The notes below the pieces were generated by a model that had not been told where the DNA came from, did not search any database, and saw nothing but the letters and a program-made list of their open reading frames with translations. Source: Endomychus coccineus (lineage: Eukaryota > Arthropoda > Insecta > Coleoptera > Endomychidae). From it: a stretch of DNA of 64,000 nucleotides. This document shows, in pieces, positions 21,297-32,446 of the stretch; the first letter of the stretch is position 1; each line of letters opens with the position of its first letter. The DNA lies in the NCBI GenBank assembly GCA_958510875.1, contig CAUEHT010000002.1:372001-436000 (forward strand). Direction: 5' to 3'. The position numbers were made by a program, and so were the translations under genes.

Positions 21297-21596
21297 TTAA
21301 CAATTTTCATCCATACTATACAGTCTATTGTTGATTTGTACAGATGATGTATTTTCGATAAATGGTGGCTTATCTGAGTATCCTTTGATGAAACACATGT
21401 TTACAACGACATTTCCGTCTTTTTCTATCTGCTCCATCGCCCTCCAAATAGGCTCAACTATATTTTCCGTAGTCCATTGCTGACCTTGAATTTCCACAGT
21501 ATCGAAAAGGTGGATGTTTTGTGGTGTATAATATTGGAAATTTGCCTCTATCCTCAAAACATTCTGTATGTTTTTTTCCTGAGAGGTTATGTTCAA
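21297..21596 (-). CDS. Unrecognised 99-aa ORF downstream of MMP
   Basis: MNITSQEKNIQNVLRIEANF... ending MDENC. Soluble, mixed composition, no motif recognised. A different open frame (21654-21454, ALGQKFLLEHNLSGKKHTEC) overlaps it, so the true gene may extend upstream through a frameshift. It follows MMP on the same strand by about 230 bases and could be another Polinton accessory gene or a relic. Confidence 0.3.
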   Translation of the reverse strand: MNITSQEKNIQNVLRIEANFQYYTPQNIHLFDTVEIQGQQWTTENIVEPIWRAMEQIEKDGNVVVNMCFIKGYSDKPPFIENTSSVQINNRLYSMDENC

Positions 21597-21829
21597 GTAG
21601 GAATTTCTGACCTAGGGCTCCGTAGGGTGCCTGCTGGAACGCCCGAAGCATCATTCGATCAAACTACGGTGTGAACTGCATCAGGAAAGATAATTTCATA
21701 TCTGTGGTTAGTTTATACTTTTTCACATCGTACTTTCTAGTATAGCTTTTTTGACATAACTCGCAGTTCAGCGTCTGTTCGCTACGGCGACTGATTAATA
21801 ACTGATACCTCCATTGATCGCTCCAATAC

Positions 21830-23398
21830 TCAAACGACCTGCTGTTGTTGTTGTTCAATGTTTGTTTCTTCTTCTTCATCATCTTCCTCTTCTGGGAAGA
21901 GTAGGGTTTCGGGTGTATGTCTTGATAGAATCTCACGCAACAATTCTTTCAACTGGTCGAGCAAGCTCACATTTGGACATTGTATTCCGAAAATGTTTTG
22001 GTTGAATTTTTCCACTTTCACCAGGGTATGAAGAAACTTGTTATATTGATAAACCATATCTTTCTGGAAAAAATATAGTATTCCGTCGATGTAGCGAAAT
22101 GCGGCCGAGATGGCTGTAGGGGCAGTATAAAAGGGTTTTGTTATCAGTCCGTGATATTTCGTTGTGAAGTCACACTCGTTGATTTCGGCGAAATAATAAT
22201 TGTTGTAAAAAATATATGTACGCCCTGTATATGAGCTCACCACACCTTGTATATGAACATTAGGTACCCTCAATGCATTTGAATAGGATTTTGGCCAGCC
22301 TTTAATCAACTGTAAGCTAGGAAATTCCATCATATATACCATTCTATCTATGAAGAATACAATCTCTCCTGAGGGTCTTTGATAAATTGCAGATATTTTT
22401 CGGAAGTTGGCCGGTAAAAACGGTAGCCATTCGGTAATTAACATTGGCTGCTCCATAATTTTCGTTTCTAATTCCATCGCCCAAACCCACTTTCCATAGA
22501 AAATATACAAGCGCTGGTTCACCACCAGGAAGGTGTGCAGTCTCTTCATATTACATATATCTGGAGGGGTGGGTGGTTTGGTTGTAGTAGTGGTAGTAGT
22601 AGTGGTAGTGGTGGATGTAGGTTTTGGGGACACAGGCCTATTGGTCGTTGTTGTTGTTGTTGGTGGTTTTCCATACAGGCTCTGTACAGCATAAATATCA
22701 TCGTTACTCAGGGTGATATAAGAAAAGTCTTTAGGCTCTTCGTAAAATGCAAACATCACAGACTCATTATCGCCTGTATGTGCTAATCCTATTGCATGTC
22801 CGATTTCATGTAATAGTACAGCAAACAAACTTGATTCGTTATAAGCAGGCTTCGTTTTTGTTTCACACCAGTTTTCATCTCGATCCAGATGTATTTCGAC
22901 CGTTGACCCATCACTTGTTGGAAAATCCGAGTGTGCGAGAATCGTTCCAGGTCCATCAAACAACCCTGAACACACCCCATTGTTCGTAACTCTACGATGC
23001 ATTCCTCTCTGATACGAAATGAGTATATCGGCTGTGTTACCACCTGTATATTCAAAGTTCAACCCCGAATATTTGCTCCACACTTCAAATACCTCCGTGG
23101 TCAATCTACGCAGTTGAGTTGAGGCAAATCTGAATCTCCATGTCAATTTCGACTTCAACCATCTGGATGTTGTTCTGTATTGAGAACGATCATCAGCCAC
23201 TCCGCACCTTTTCGTATTCATCAATTTCAAAGTCTCATTATTTAGGGTACCGTCTATTGGCAATCTATAGAATTCTTGAAACACTCTCAACGCATCCTCT
23301 GTTTCACTCAATCCGTTGGAATTTTCCGTCATATATCCATATTTTACTAGATATTCGTTCGCCTGGACTCCGACGAAGCATAGAATGAATAATAACAT
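21830..23398 (-). CDS. Matrix metalloproteinase, full length, intronless (522 aa)
   Basis: Secreted zinc endopeptidase that cleaves extracellular matrix. Residues 1-14 are a signal peptide ([15 protein letters not shown]). Residues ~20-70 are a peptidoglycan-binding-like propeptide ending in the cysteine switch KRCGVAD (C65). The catalytic domain has the zinc site [11 protein letters not shown] (197-207) and Met-turn NESVM (M215). Next come a Thr-rich hinge (~245-278), a hemopexin domain starting at C282 and closing at IQCPN, and an acidic Gln-rich tail. No furin-type basic site is seen after the switch. The whole protein is one exon, unlike typical animal MMP genes. It sits convergent with the capsid gene, inside the Polinton cluster. 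A broken copy lies at 12335-13011. Confidence 0.93.
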   Translation of the reverse strand: MLLFILCFVGVQANEYLVKYGYMTENSNGLSETEDALRVFQEFYRLPIDGTLNNETLKLMNTKRCGVADDRSQYRTTSRWLKSKLTWRFRFASTQLRRLTTEVFEVWSKYSGLNFEYTGGNTADILISYQRGMHRRVTNNGVCSGLFDGPGTILAHSDFPTSDGSTVEIHLDRDENWCETKTKPAYNESSLFAVLLHEIGHAIGLAHTGDNESVMFAFYEEPKDFSYITLSNDDIYAVQSLYGKPPTTTTTTNRPVSPKPTSTTTTTTTTTTTKPPTPPDICNMKRLHTFLVVNQRLYIFYGKWVWAMELETKIMEQPMLITEWLPFLPANFRKISAIYQRPSGEIVFFIDRMVYMMEFPSLQLIKGWPKSYSNALRVPNVHIQGVVSSYTGRTYIFYNNYYFAEINECDFTTKYHGLITKPFYTAPTAISAAFRYIDGILYFFQKDMVYQYNKFLHTLVKVEKFNQNIFGIQCPNVSLLDQLKELLREILSRHTPETLLFPEEEDDEEEETNIEQQQQQVV

Positions 23399-23446
23399 GT
23401 TGCTCTATCGACAACTTTACACATAATGCCTTACCTATCTGAAACT

Positions 23447-23647
<201 letters not shown>

Positions 23648-23696
23648 ACATTCGTGGAATTTTTGGAGCGTGTTCGCTGGAGAAACAAATGTGTGG

Positions 23697-24050
23697 GACA
23701 GCTGTCACGTGGTGGTGACACCTCTACAACGCAATCTGTACCTTAGGTCCACCATGACAGCTGTCACGTGGTGGTGACACCTCTACAACGCAATCTGTAC
23801 CTCAGGTACACCATGACAGCTGTCACGTGGTGGTGACTCCTCTACAACGCAATCTGTACCTTAGGTCCACCATGACAGCTGTCACGTGGTGGTGACACCT
23901 CCACGGAGCAATCTGTACCTTAGGTCCGCCATGACAGCTGTCACGTGGTGGTGACATCTTCACGAAGCAGTCTGTACCTTAGGTCCGCCATGACAGCTGT
24001 CATGTGATAGTCACATGACCCCTGTACATGTGACACACTTTTAGTACGCA
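23697..24050. repeat. 59-bp tandem repeat with CAGCTG and CACGTG palindromes
   Basis: Unit starts occur at 23697, 23756, 23815, 23874, 23933 and 23992, an exact period of 59. Each unit contains GACAGCTGTCACGTGGTGGT, two adjacent E-box-type palindromes, and CAATCTGTACCTTAGGTCC. Units then decay, with GTCACATGACC/GTCACGTGACC-type derivatives to about 24100. No coding potential. Confidence 0.92.
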
Positions 24051-24239
24051 CCCTGTATACTCGATGGCAGCTGCCTCGTGATAGTCACGTGACCCTGTAT
24101 ATGTGACACACTTTTTGTACGCCCCCTGTATACTCTTTACAAACAACATATCCTTATCTCACACATCCATTCCTTATCACCGACACATCTATGGCCGCCA
24201 TCTTGGTTCTTGATCGTAGAACTCGTGGAGTATACCTAC

Positions 24240-25410
24240 TTATTCAACTAGCCAAACTTCAATGAAGACATCATCCGAGAAGAAACTCATACCTACTATC
24301 CACACACAACATCTTTTGGCAACAGCGATGAAATTGAGATATTGATCAATCAACAAGATATATCGGTAGATTTGGCCTCGTCTGTTTCAATCATCGAGGC
24401 AGAATTCCAGCCAGAAGGGAGTGGTGATGGTGAATGTACCCTAACCAATAATTTTGGAGCGTTTCTCTCCGAATATATCAGTTATGAATTGAATGGAAAA
24501 GAGATAGACAGAGTACGTGATCCTGGTATTGTCAGCATCATCAGGGCTTATCTAACATATGCCGAACATGAATCTATACATCTAGCTATTTCTGGATGGT
24601 CCTATAAGGATGCAATGAGTTCAGTCTACAATGATAAAATCAATTTATGGATACCGTTGAATTTTCTACTAGGCCTATTCATTGACTATAACAGAGTTTT
24701 GAGTGGGAAACATAAGCTGCGCTTGATGAGGTCTCGAACCGATAACGATTGCTATACTAATAGCACAGGCACTAAAACGGCTAAAATAAATGTGAAGACG
24801 ATAGCAATAAGAGTGCGACATGTGTTTCCAAATGATCAAGTAAAATTTCAAATGTTGGAGAATTTGAGTGCTGAGAAGCCAATTTTGATTCCCTTCCGCA
24901 GTTGGGATCTGCATGAAAATCTATTGATGAAGGAGAGCACTCGTGACATTTGGACTGTTAAAACATCAATGAACTAGTAACGCCCCAGATATTTGATTCT
25001 AGCTTTCCAAACTGATCGAAAAAATAATTACATATTTCGATAATATAAACTTGCTAAATGTAAAATTTTACTTGAATTCAGAGTGTTATCCATATGGAGC
25101 AATGAGATTGAATTTCACCGACCAGCAGTACGTGGAAGCATACCAGATGTACTATGATTTTCAGAGATCATTTTCAAATAGAATGATTAGTCAGCCCATG
25201 TCGGATTATATAGCATTCAAGAATAAAGCAATTTTTGTGATTGATTGTTCAAAACAAAAAGATGCTATAAAGTCATCAACAGTTGACGTCAAACTAGAGA
25301 TGGAAAGTATCCCGAATTTCCCTAAAAACACCCGGGCTTATTGCATCATCATTAACGACCGTATGATGGAGTATTCCTCGATTACAGGATCAGTTCGGAG
25401 TTTAGTGTGA
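24240..25410 (+). pseudogene. Major capsid protein, copy 2, truncated and broken
   Basis: Homologous to the capsid gene at 19086 from about its eighth codon, so the start is missing. It is broken by TAG at 24975 where copy 1 has a Leu codon, and by a ~14-base deletion near 25028. The C-terminal part (25051-25410) is open and keeps the segment around YYDFQRSFSNRMISQPMSDY that is damaged in copy 1. It ends SITGSVRSLV-stop. The two copies thus carry different lesions. Confidence 0.85.
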
Positions 25411-25603
25411 AGAACCAGGTTATGAATCATGATGTTATTATTTTAACTCTGTATGGTGCACTATCAAAATGTATTTTTCCAAATAAATGTTATTATTATT
25501 ATTTTTGGCATTTCATTTCTCGAACAGGGGGGTGGTAATGTAATCATTCAGCGTTCATAGTTGTTCGCTGACTGCTAGCATGTATCGAATATGTCACATG
25601 CTT

Positions 25604-25830
25604 AACACATGTCTGAGTATTGGAGCACGTGTCTCAATATTGAAGCACGTGTCTGAACACTTGTCTGAATATTGAAGCACGTGTCTGAACACGTGTCTGA
25701 ATATTGAAGCACGTGTCTGAACACGTGTCTGAATGTTGGAGAATGTGTCTGTTTATTGAAGCACGTGTCTGAACACGTGTCTGAATGTTGAAGCACGTGT
25801 CTGAATATTGGAGCACGTGTCTGAATGTCA
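25604..25830. repeat. Tandem CACGTGTCTGAA repeat
   Basis: About ten copies of CACGTGTCTGAA, or one-base variants, separated by either nothing or TATTGAAG, spanning about 225 bases. On the minus strand it encodes a periodic QTRASI.RHV peptide joined to a gag relic, which is a by-product of the repeat rather than a gene. Confidence 0.9.
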
Positions 25831-25839
25831 ATGATGAAA

Positions 25840-26310
25840 ACATTCGCTCTTGAGAGTATAACATATTGTTCTGAATTAGTATTTTTTGATGTACATGAAG
25901 CAAGGGTAGATTGAGCTTCGTGTAATATTGTTTCTGAATGATTACCTTCAGTTCTATCGTTTGATGAAGGCGTCGATAGATTTATGTTTGAATTAATTTG
26001 ACTTGGTTCCTTTTCTGAATGCAATAAGGTGTTATGCTTATTTGAACATTTTTTACATACATAATAATTTCTACAATCCTTTGAATTATGACCTTTACGT
26101 AAACAATTTGTACAGGCCTTTAGTCTCCTAATTTCGGATAGACGCTGCTGAGGATTTAATTTCAAAAAGTTACTGCATGAGAATATGTGATGATCTTTGT
26201 GACAGAGAATACAAGATAACCCTGTGGTAGCAATACATGTTGATATTGAATTAAGATTGATCTTTTTAATTTTATTCTGTAATATATAGAGGAATATTAC
26301 ATTACCCTAT
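25840..26310 (-). pseudogene. BEL/Pao gag zinc-knuckle fragment
   Basis: Minus-strand reading has CILCHKDHHIFSCSNF followed by LNPQQRLSEIRRLKACTNCL and CRNYYVCKKCSNKHNTLLH, the linked cysteine knuckles typical of BEL/Pao gag, which bind RNA in the particle. There is no protease or RT nearby, so it is an isolated fragment. Its 3' side fuses into the CACGTG tandem repeat. Confidence 0.8.
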
Positions 26311-27440
26311 ATACGGGGCAACAGACACTTAAGTTGAAACATAATTACTGGATACAAAAACGAACGAAATATTATTGAATACACTTTTCCATTACGGCAT
26401 GAAAATTCATTCTAAACTTTTAAATTTCCAGTAATTTGATGAATAAATTTATTTAACAAGCGAAATAAGCTGTATATTAAATATGTACACATTTTCATTT
26501 TGATTAAAATGTACATGTTAGTAGTAAGAGATCATTCAATATTCAATTATTATGGATATAAAAGAATGATTCTAAATAATTCGTACTCAGAATTCATTTG
26601 GTAATTTATTCAGATCGATTCAGTACCCATAGTAAATTAAGAGGATGCTCTCTATGGAGCACAAAATGCAAGTACTTGTCTCATGAAACAAACTCTAAGC
26701 CAAGTGGCTCCTACTTTACTACATGGCCAAACCATATTTTACTGACACACTGTCAATATTGATAACCAGTGAGTACCAATTTCATTTATTTATCATCATG
26801 CGAAATACTAAGGCAGCAAACAAAGAACTAACGGGATGGTGATGGAAAAACCATCATGGGAGATTAAAAGGAGAAATCAGGGGCATTATGACGATGCTAC
26901 CCATAGCACAGCAGTGAAACCAACTGAAGAACTTTGAACAGGTACTTATATCTATCTGTATGGCAAATGTGAAGACGCACAGGTTAATTTCAGTTTCAAT
27001 TATATGAATGTTTAGATAATTCTATGTTGTATAAATTTAAATTCGGAAGTGTTTGATAAAATTATTATTTTCAAGACCGCAAACTATGTGTTTCCTTCAA
27101 TAAAGGGCAACTAAATATTTAAGGAAATAAAATTGTTGCACAGTCTAGGTAGATTGTCAAAACAAATGTTAAATTTAATGATCTAAAGTCTGTGTACTCA
27201 AATAAGCAAAATTTCAAATATCAATTTTAAAATGAATAGAAGTCAACGTTCCAGTAATGTTTAACTGGAAGAATCAATTTCAACGTGGACCTACACCACG
27301 GAATTTTGTTGATCCAAGGTAGAATTCATACATCACGTTCATGACCGTGAAATGTTATATAATAACATTTTATATATCTGGAGCAACGAATCAGCAAATA
27401 TTAAAAATAGTTCTTATTAAGTTGAATTGAATCTTCTAAA
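26310..27440. other. No recognisable gene
   Basis: AT-rich. No domain, tRNA-like box or clear repeat noted. The region just before 27450 may contain eroded LINE 5' sequence. Confidence 0.5.
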
Positions 27441-27449
27441 TTATCATGC

Positions 27450-29790
27450 TTGAACAATCTGCCTAGTTATTTCGATCTTAACCAGTACAATTTTTTTCTA
27501 AATAGTAATAATGAAATTCTAAATCTCATTTGCTTATTGCGTGACGATTTACACCATATCCTCCATTATTTATTGAATTTCAGTACTTCGGCCGTGTACC
27601 TTCCACATCATTCTTCCATCATAATGTACACATTTTCAATTTCAATAAGGCAAATTATCCATTACTGTATAACCTGTTACTGGATTTTGATTGGTCTGTA
27701 TTATATCATACATGCAATGTTAATGTCGCATTACAATCATTCTATGAACATCTTACCAATTTGCTAACAACTTGGGTTCCATACACTTCCCCCAAGAAAG
27801 AGAACAAGTTTCCACCTTGGTTCACGTCTAACATAATAAGGAATATCAGACTTGAGAAAAATTATTGGCATAAATACAAAAAAGATGCTAAACTGGATGA
27901 CTATGAGGCATTTAAGACTTTAAGATCGGCAATCAAAACCGATATTGCCTGTTCATTTAGACTCTATATATCAAAAATAGAAAATAACATAAAATGTAAT
28001 TCCAAATCTTTCTGGTCATTCCTTCATACCAAAAATAAGAGCAGTTCTATTCCTGAACACATTCAATGTGATAATCTCAGCTACTCTAGTCCTCAGCTAC
28101 TCTAGTCCTCTAATTCAACAAATAATAAATCTTTGGATAACTTTAATAACTTCAATAATAATATTCTATCTTTTTCAACTGTAAGTTCCTCTGAAGTGAT
28201 TCAAGTTGCTAAAACACTTAAAGCAAGTCACACGAAGGGTCTATATCAACTTTCTGTTTTTTTTGTGAAAGATTTCATCAATATATTCGCAGCTATACTG
28301 GCATTTATATATTCATTAGCCTTAAAATCGCGTACTTTTCCGGATCTGTGGAAAGTTTCAAAATTAATACCGGTTTTTAAAAAAGGTGATGGAGATGAGG
28401 TTACTAATTATCGCCCAATTGCCATCATCAATAACTTCTGCGAAATATTTGAATATATCTTATATGATGCTACTTTCAATCATGTAAAACTGCAGATATC
28501 CCCTGAGCAGCATGCCTGGTAGAACAACTGTTAACTTAGGTTGCTACAGTCAATACTTGGCGGGAGTTATGGATGAGGGTGGTCAAGTGTATTGTATCTG
28601 CCTCGATTTTGCTAAGGCATTTGATAAAATGGATCACAGTATTTTATTGAATAAAATATCTAGCTTTGGATTTACAAATCATTTGATTGAATTTTGGAAT
28701 TCTTACCTAAGTGATAGATATCAATATGTAGAGTATAGAGGTTTTAAATCATATTCATTTCATCCCACCTCAGGTGTACCTCAAGGGTCAGTACTTGTAC
28801 CACTCCTATTCAATTTGCTTATCAATGACATTTCTTCCTTAATTCTGTTATTTTCTTCTTTACGCAGACGACTCAAATTTTACTCGGCAGTGAAGCATTC
28901 TTATTGTTGTATGTCACTGCAGCATGATTTGGATGCACTCACTACTTGGTGTGTAATAAATCATCTGGAGCTCAGTATTAGTAAATGCACTGTAATGACT
29001 TTCGCCAAGAAAATTACCCCTATTATTTACAATTACAAACTTGTTGACACAGCTCTTGCTTGTTCCTATAGTTTTAGAGACTTGGGAGTTTTGTTTGACG
29101 TGAAATTGTCATTTGCGTCTCACATTGAATCAATTGTTTCTAGCGCCTACAGAATGCTGGGCTTTATCATCCGAAATTGCCGCCTATTTAACAATAGTGA
29201 TTCAATAACAATATTATATAATTCATTTGTTCGTTCTAAGTTCAGATATGCTTCAATTGTGTGGAACTCCCATCATAAAATTTATATAAACAAAATAGAG
29301 TGAGTAAATCGGCGTTTCCTAAGATATTTAGCCTTCAAAGCTGATGGTAATTATCCATCTATCGGATTTTCCCATCTGGCTCTATTAGATAGATTCTCTT
29401 GTATAGAGTTAGATGAACGTAGGAAAATCCAAGTATCTTATTTCTTCATAAGGTCACTCATAACCTGGTTGATTCCTGTTATTTTATCAAGACTGAATTT
29501 ACATGTTACATCTGCTCGCACCCGTTCCACACAATATCTGCCAATCTCCAGAACAAATACCTTATTATTTTCCCCAATTTTGCAAATGTGTAGATTCTAC
29601 GAAATGATCGGTTTGACTGTTGATATATTTTGTTGTAACCCTAATGATATGTGTAAAGCTGTGTATAATAGTTAATTTTAATTTATACCATGTAATTATA
29701 TTATATGTACTCCTAAGCTCCAGAAGGGATTTCTCTCGTTGAGCTAGTGTAATTATATGAATAAATGAATAAATAAATTAACAAATTAAC
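27450..29790 (+). mobile_element. Decayed LINE (CR1/Jockey-like), ORF2 relic
   Basis: Plus-strand pieces of a non-LTR retrotransposon ORF2. There is a pre-RT linker (27761-28105, KFPPWFTSNIIRNIRLEKN), an RT part 1 (28133-28522, LIPVFKKGDGDEVTNYRPIA), and an RT part 2 (28512-29303) with LDFAKAFDKMDHSILL and SGVPQGSVLVP. The YADD catalytic site is readable only in a shifted frame near 28863-28880. The endonuclease is not recognisable. The 3' end is near 29790, after ATGAATAAATGAATAAATAA-type repeats. Multiple frameshifts: inactive. Confidence 0.85.
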
Positions 29791-29811
29791 TTTCATGCTT
29801 TATATCTTCTC

Positions 29812-29853
29812 GTCTTTCCGTACGTTTCGGTCTCACGACCATCATCAGAAGAC
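29812..29853 (-). ncRNA. Hammerhead-like motif, PLE-C 3' end
   Basis: Minus strand: GUCUU, CUGAUGA, U, stem II GGUC-GUGA-GACC, GAAA, CGUACGG, A, AAGAC. Stem I has five perfect pairs. Helix III would use the near self-complementary ACGUACGG, suggesting a two-molecule form; one base deviates from the expected U before the cleavage site. Confidence 0.6.
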
Positions 29854-30228
29854 TTATTATGTCTATAACCGGGTTACTTGAAACTAATTGTATCAACAAA
29901 AAGGGTCCTCATCGCACCAATTCCAATTAAAATGCCCACGTCGCCGAAACGAACAGAAATATGAATAATCGATATTGTAACACATCAATGTTATAAGTAT
30001 GAATATCAAGAATCCACTGTTAGACAGTACTCTTGAAAAATGCAAGCTCGCGTCAACAAAGTCTATGAATGACTAGAAACGAGGACATTAGGTTCAAACT
30101 TTCAAATCAGATGCTAAGATTTACGAGCTACTAGAAAAAGGTTTGTCAGTTATTGGAAAGATACTTTTGACATTCTACCTAAAATACACTTTTAACATTA
30201 TAAAGAAGCATGTAGGAATTTGCAAGTT

Positions 30229-30498
30229 TTAATTAATTAAGTTAGTATAAATCTGACTAAGTGCCTGAATATCTGTCCTATGATTTACAGATTCGGAGTC
30301 ACATTTCATGTGAATCTCCAGAATAGATCTTTTATGATAATTGGTTTCCTCAGTTGAAATATTAACATTTTTATAATCGAATTGATGGTTATAATCAAAA
30401 CAGTGTTTAGCAAGGGCGGTGAAAGTTTTTGTTTCTCGTGCTATACTTATGGCCATACATTCTTTTTTGTAAATATTGTTTAGAGATTCCAGTCCCAT
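30229..30498 (-). pseudogene. PLE-C GIY-YIG endonuclease C-terminus
   Basis: 89 residues including ALAKHCFDYNHQFDYKNVNI and NYHKRSILEIHM, matching the A..H....H.FD......E.....R..LE pattern at the C-terminal half of the PLE endonuclease. The N-terminal GIY/YIG strands are only faintly visible upstream (KLNCLDCDG). Confidence 0.7.
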
Positions 30499-30525
30499 CG
30501 CAATCTAAACAATTTAATTTGTACG

Positions 30526-30690
30526 AAATAAAACTACTTTCTTATACTATCACTCATACTTAATATAGTCGTTACTATCCATACCTTCGTTTTCGTCTGA
30601 AGATGACACGTTTAGTGTTGAAACTACAGTAACGACTATATTAAATACAAGTGATAGTATAACAAAGTAGTTTTATTATTTCGTTAAAAA
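30526..30690. mobile_element. Foldback insertion enclosing a hammerhead-like motif
   Basis: Arms of about 50-55 bases, from ACGAAATAAAACTACTTTCT to AATATAGTCGTTAC on the left and from GTAACGACTATATT to TTTTATTATTTCGT on the right, are imperfect reverse complements. They surround the motif at 30593-30635. Probably the paired end of another PLE family, nested inside PLE-C. Confidence 0.7.
30593..30635 (+). ncRNA. Hammerhead ribozyme-like motif, most complete in window
   Basis: Stem I UCGU (30593-30596) pairs with ACGA (30632-30635). CUGAAGA is at 30597-30603, followed by one extra U. Stem II GACAC/GUGUU (30605-30609, 30615-30619) has a five-base loop. GAAA is at 30620-30623. Stem III ACU/AGU (30623-30625, 30628-30630) has a two-base loop. 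The cleavage position would be A30631. All conserved core bases are present apart from the extra U. Confidence 0.7.
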
Positions 30691-30816
30691 TAAAGTAGCG
30701 GCTTCCACAATTAAATTCAATTTGTATACTGTGTGGGTTTGTTTATCTTCAGGTATTAAAGGTTTTAGATTTGAGAAATATTTCAAACACAGCTAGTATA
30801 GGCTCATGCGTGACAT

Positions 30817-31750
30817 TTATATCATACTTTTCCAAACATTTCTTAATTTTGTCTTCGGAATGTATGTTAATGTTATAAAATTGTCTGTATTACCTTTTAT
30901 GTTATTTATAAATGACGATCCATTATAGATTTTGTTTATTCTTTCTTTAATGATAGGATTGAAAAATGTTTCTGGGTAGCCATTCATTTCCAGTGTACTA
31001 CGAACAATTTTTGAATTTTTGGGACGGTTCTCTGCGTGGAACAATTTGTCCGCGCGATCTGTAAGGCTGTTTATAACACTTTTTTCATGTGGGTGCAACG
31101 GAATTGAACGTTGATACCAAACTTCTTTAGTAAACCACGAAGTTTTTATTTTTCCATCTTCATCATGCCTAATGTTCATATCTTAGAAATTTATGTTTTT
31201 GTTCACTTTTATTCCACAAGTAAATTGAAGTTTACAGTGAAAATTGTTAAATTTGTTAATCACGTACTGAATTTTATCATTTGGAACACACATAAGGCAA
31301 TCATCTACATACCGTTTGAAGAATACGGGTTGAAAATCTAATGAATTCATAACAGATTCCTCTAGGCATTCCATAACAAGGTTAGCAATAGTAGCTGAAA
31401 TAGGAGATCCCGTTGCTGTACCGAATAATTGTCCAAAATATTGCTCACCGTATTGAAAATAAGTGCATTCTAACCAAAACTGTAATGCATTTATAAATTC
31501 CGATTGATCTGGAGGTGTGTGGTTTTCAATCTCTGCTCAACTTTTCTTGATGCTACTCAATGCCAAAAAGATTGGTATATTTTTAAATGAAGATACAGCA
31601 TCCAAGGAAATTAGTTGATGATTTACGGGTACGGATTTATTTTTTATAAAATCATTAAAATTCCATGAGTCATTCACATAAAACTCATTTTTTCCTATTA
31701 TATTATTGATAGATTTTGATAAAAATTTTTATGAATTGTAGGTAGGCGCA
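30817..31750 (-). pseudogene. PLE-C reverse transcriptase relic
   Basis: Minus-strand reading gives NEFYVNDSWNFNDFI, then SLDAVSSFKNIP (motif A region), GTATGSPISATIANLVME (motif B) and FFKRYVDDCLMCV (catalytic YVDD). This is followed by the thumb segment with PKNSKIVRSTLEMNGYPETF and LTYIPKTK. At least one in-frame stop near 31540 and a frameshift near 31180 break it. Confidence 0.85.
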
Positions 31751-32398
31751 CCAATATCATATATGGCAGAATATTTCAAGATGTAACATATGTAGTAGAA
31801 TTACATTATGCACAAAAAATCGAGAAACGATCTACGAAGAAGGGACTGAATACCCGGGGAATAGTGAATTTGTCTCTAGGAAGCGTAAGAACTACTGACA
31901 TAAAATGGTAGGCGGTGAGGAATTCGGTACAATTATAGTAAGGAAGGCATCAACACACAATGTAACAGGGGTTAGTTGTATAACAAATAATCCGACAGTT
32001 CATTTCCTCAGTGCGAAACTTGGAAACAATTAACAACTTTTGTTGATACTTTGACTACACGAGAGGGATCCTATGATGTTCGAAGTACATCGTATGAGCC
32101 AGCAGTGGAAGTAGGAAGATGAGATAGGCATTGGTATTTTCCTTCATGGTTTGAAGGTTATAGGCATAAGGAAAGACCTCATTAGGTCCACAACTCCGTA
32201 GATCTAATAAAAATGAAGTCTGGTAGGAAGAAGTTAGGCAGGTTTCGATCTTTACAGTGACACATTATAATGTGTCACTATTGCAATTATTCGAGTTTCG
32301 TTAATTGTTGCGATGTAGACATTTTAATTGATGACGTGCTCAGTAAAATAAGTTGAAGAAATCCAGCGCTTTAGTTGATGTGCATTAATTTTCAAACC

Positions 32399-32438
32399 TC
32401 TTCTGATGACGGTCGTGAAACCGAAACGTACGTAAAGA
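32399..32438 (+). ncRNA. Hammerhead-like motif, PLE-C other end
   Basis: UCUU, CUGAUGA, a weaker stem II, GAAA, then the fully self-complementary ACGUACGU, A, AAGA. Stem I has four pairs. It mirrors 29812-29853. Confidence 0.6.
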
Positions 32439-32446
32439 CAAAAATA

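Larger units (their letters stand above)
29806..32446 (-). mobile_element. Penelope-like element PLE-C
   Basis: Bounded by inverted ends: 29812-29853 and 32399-32438 share the motif around GATGGTCGTGAGACCGAAAC in opposite orientation. Between them the minus strand encodes an RT relic (31750-30817) and the GIY-YIG C-terminus (30498-30229), with a foldback sequence inserted at 30526-30690. Region 31.75-32.4 kb, the 5' side on the minus strand, shows nothing recognisable. Confidence 0.8.

Noticed and set aside
21830..23398. MMP as an ordinary host gene
   Set aside because: Not excluded, but a single-exon full-length MMP within Polinton genes, with a second Polinton-linked copy, makes an element-borne gene the better reading.
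23697..24050. CRISPR-like array
   Set aside because: Period is constant but there are no variable spacers and the context is eukaryotic; it is a simple tandem repeat.
25602..26165. 187-aa ORF as a complete gene
   Set aside because: Only the N-terminal third is a BEL/Pao gag fragment; the rest is the CACGTGTCTGAA tandem repeat read as protein.
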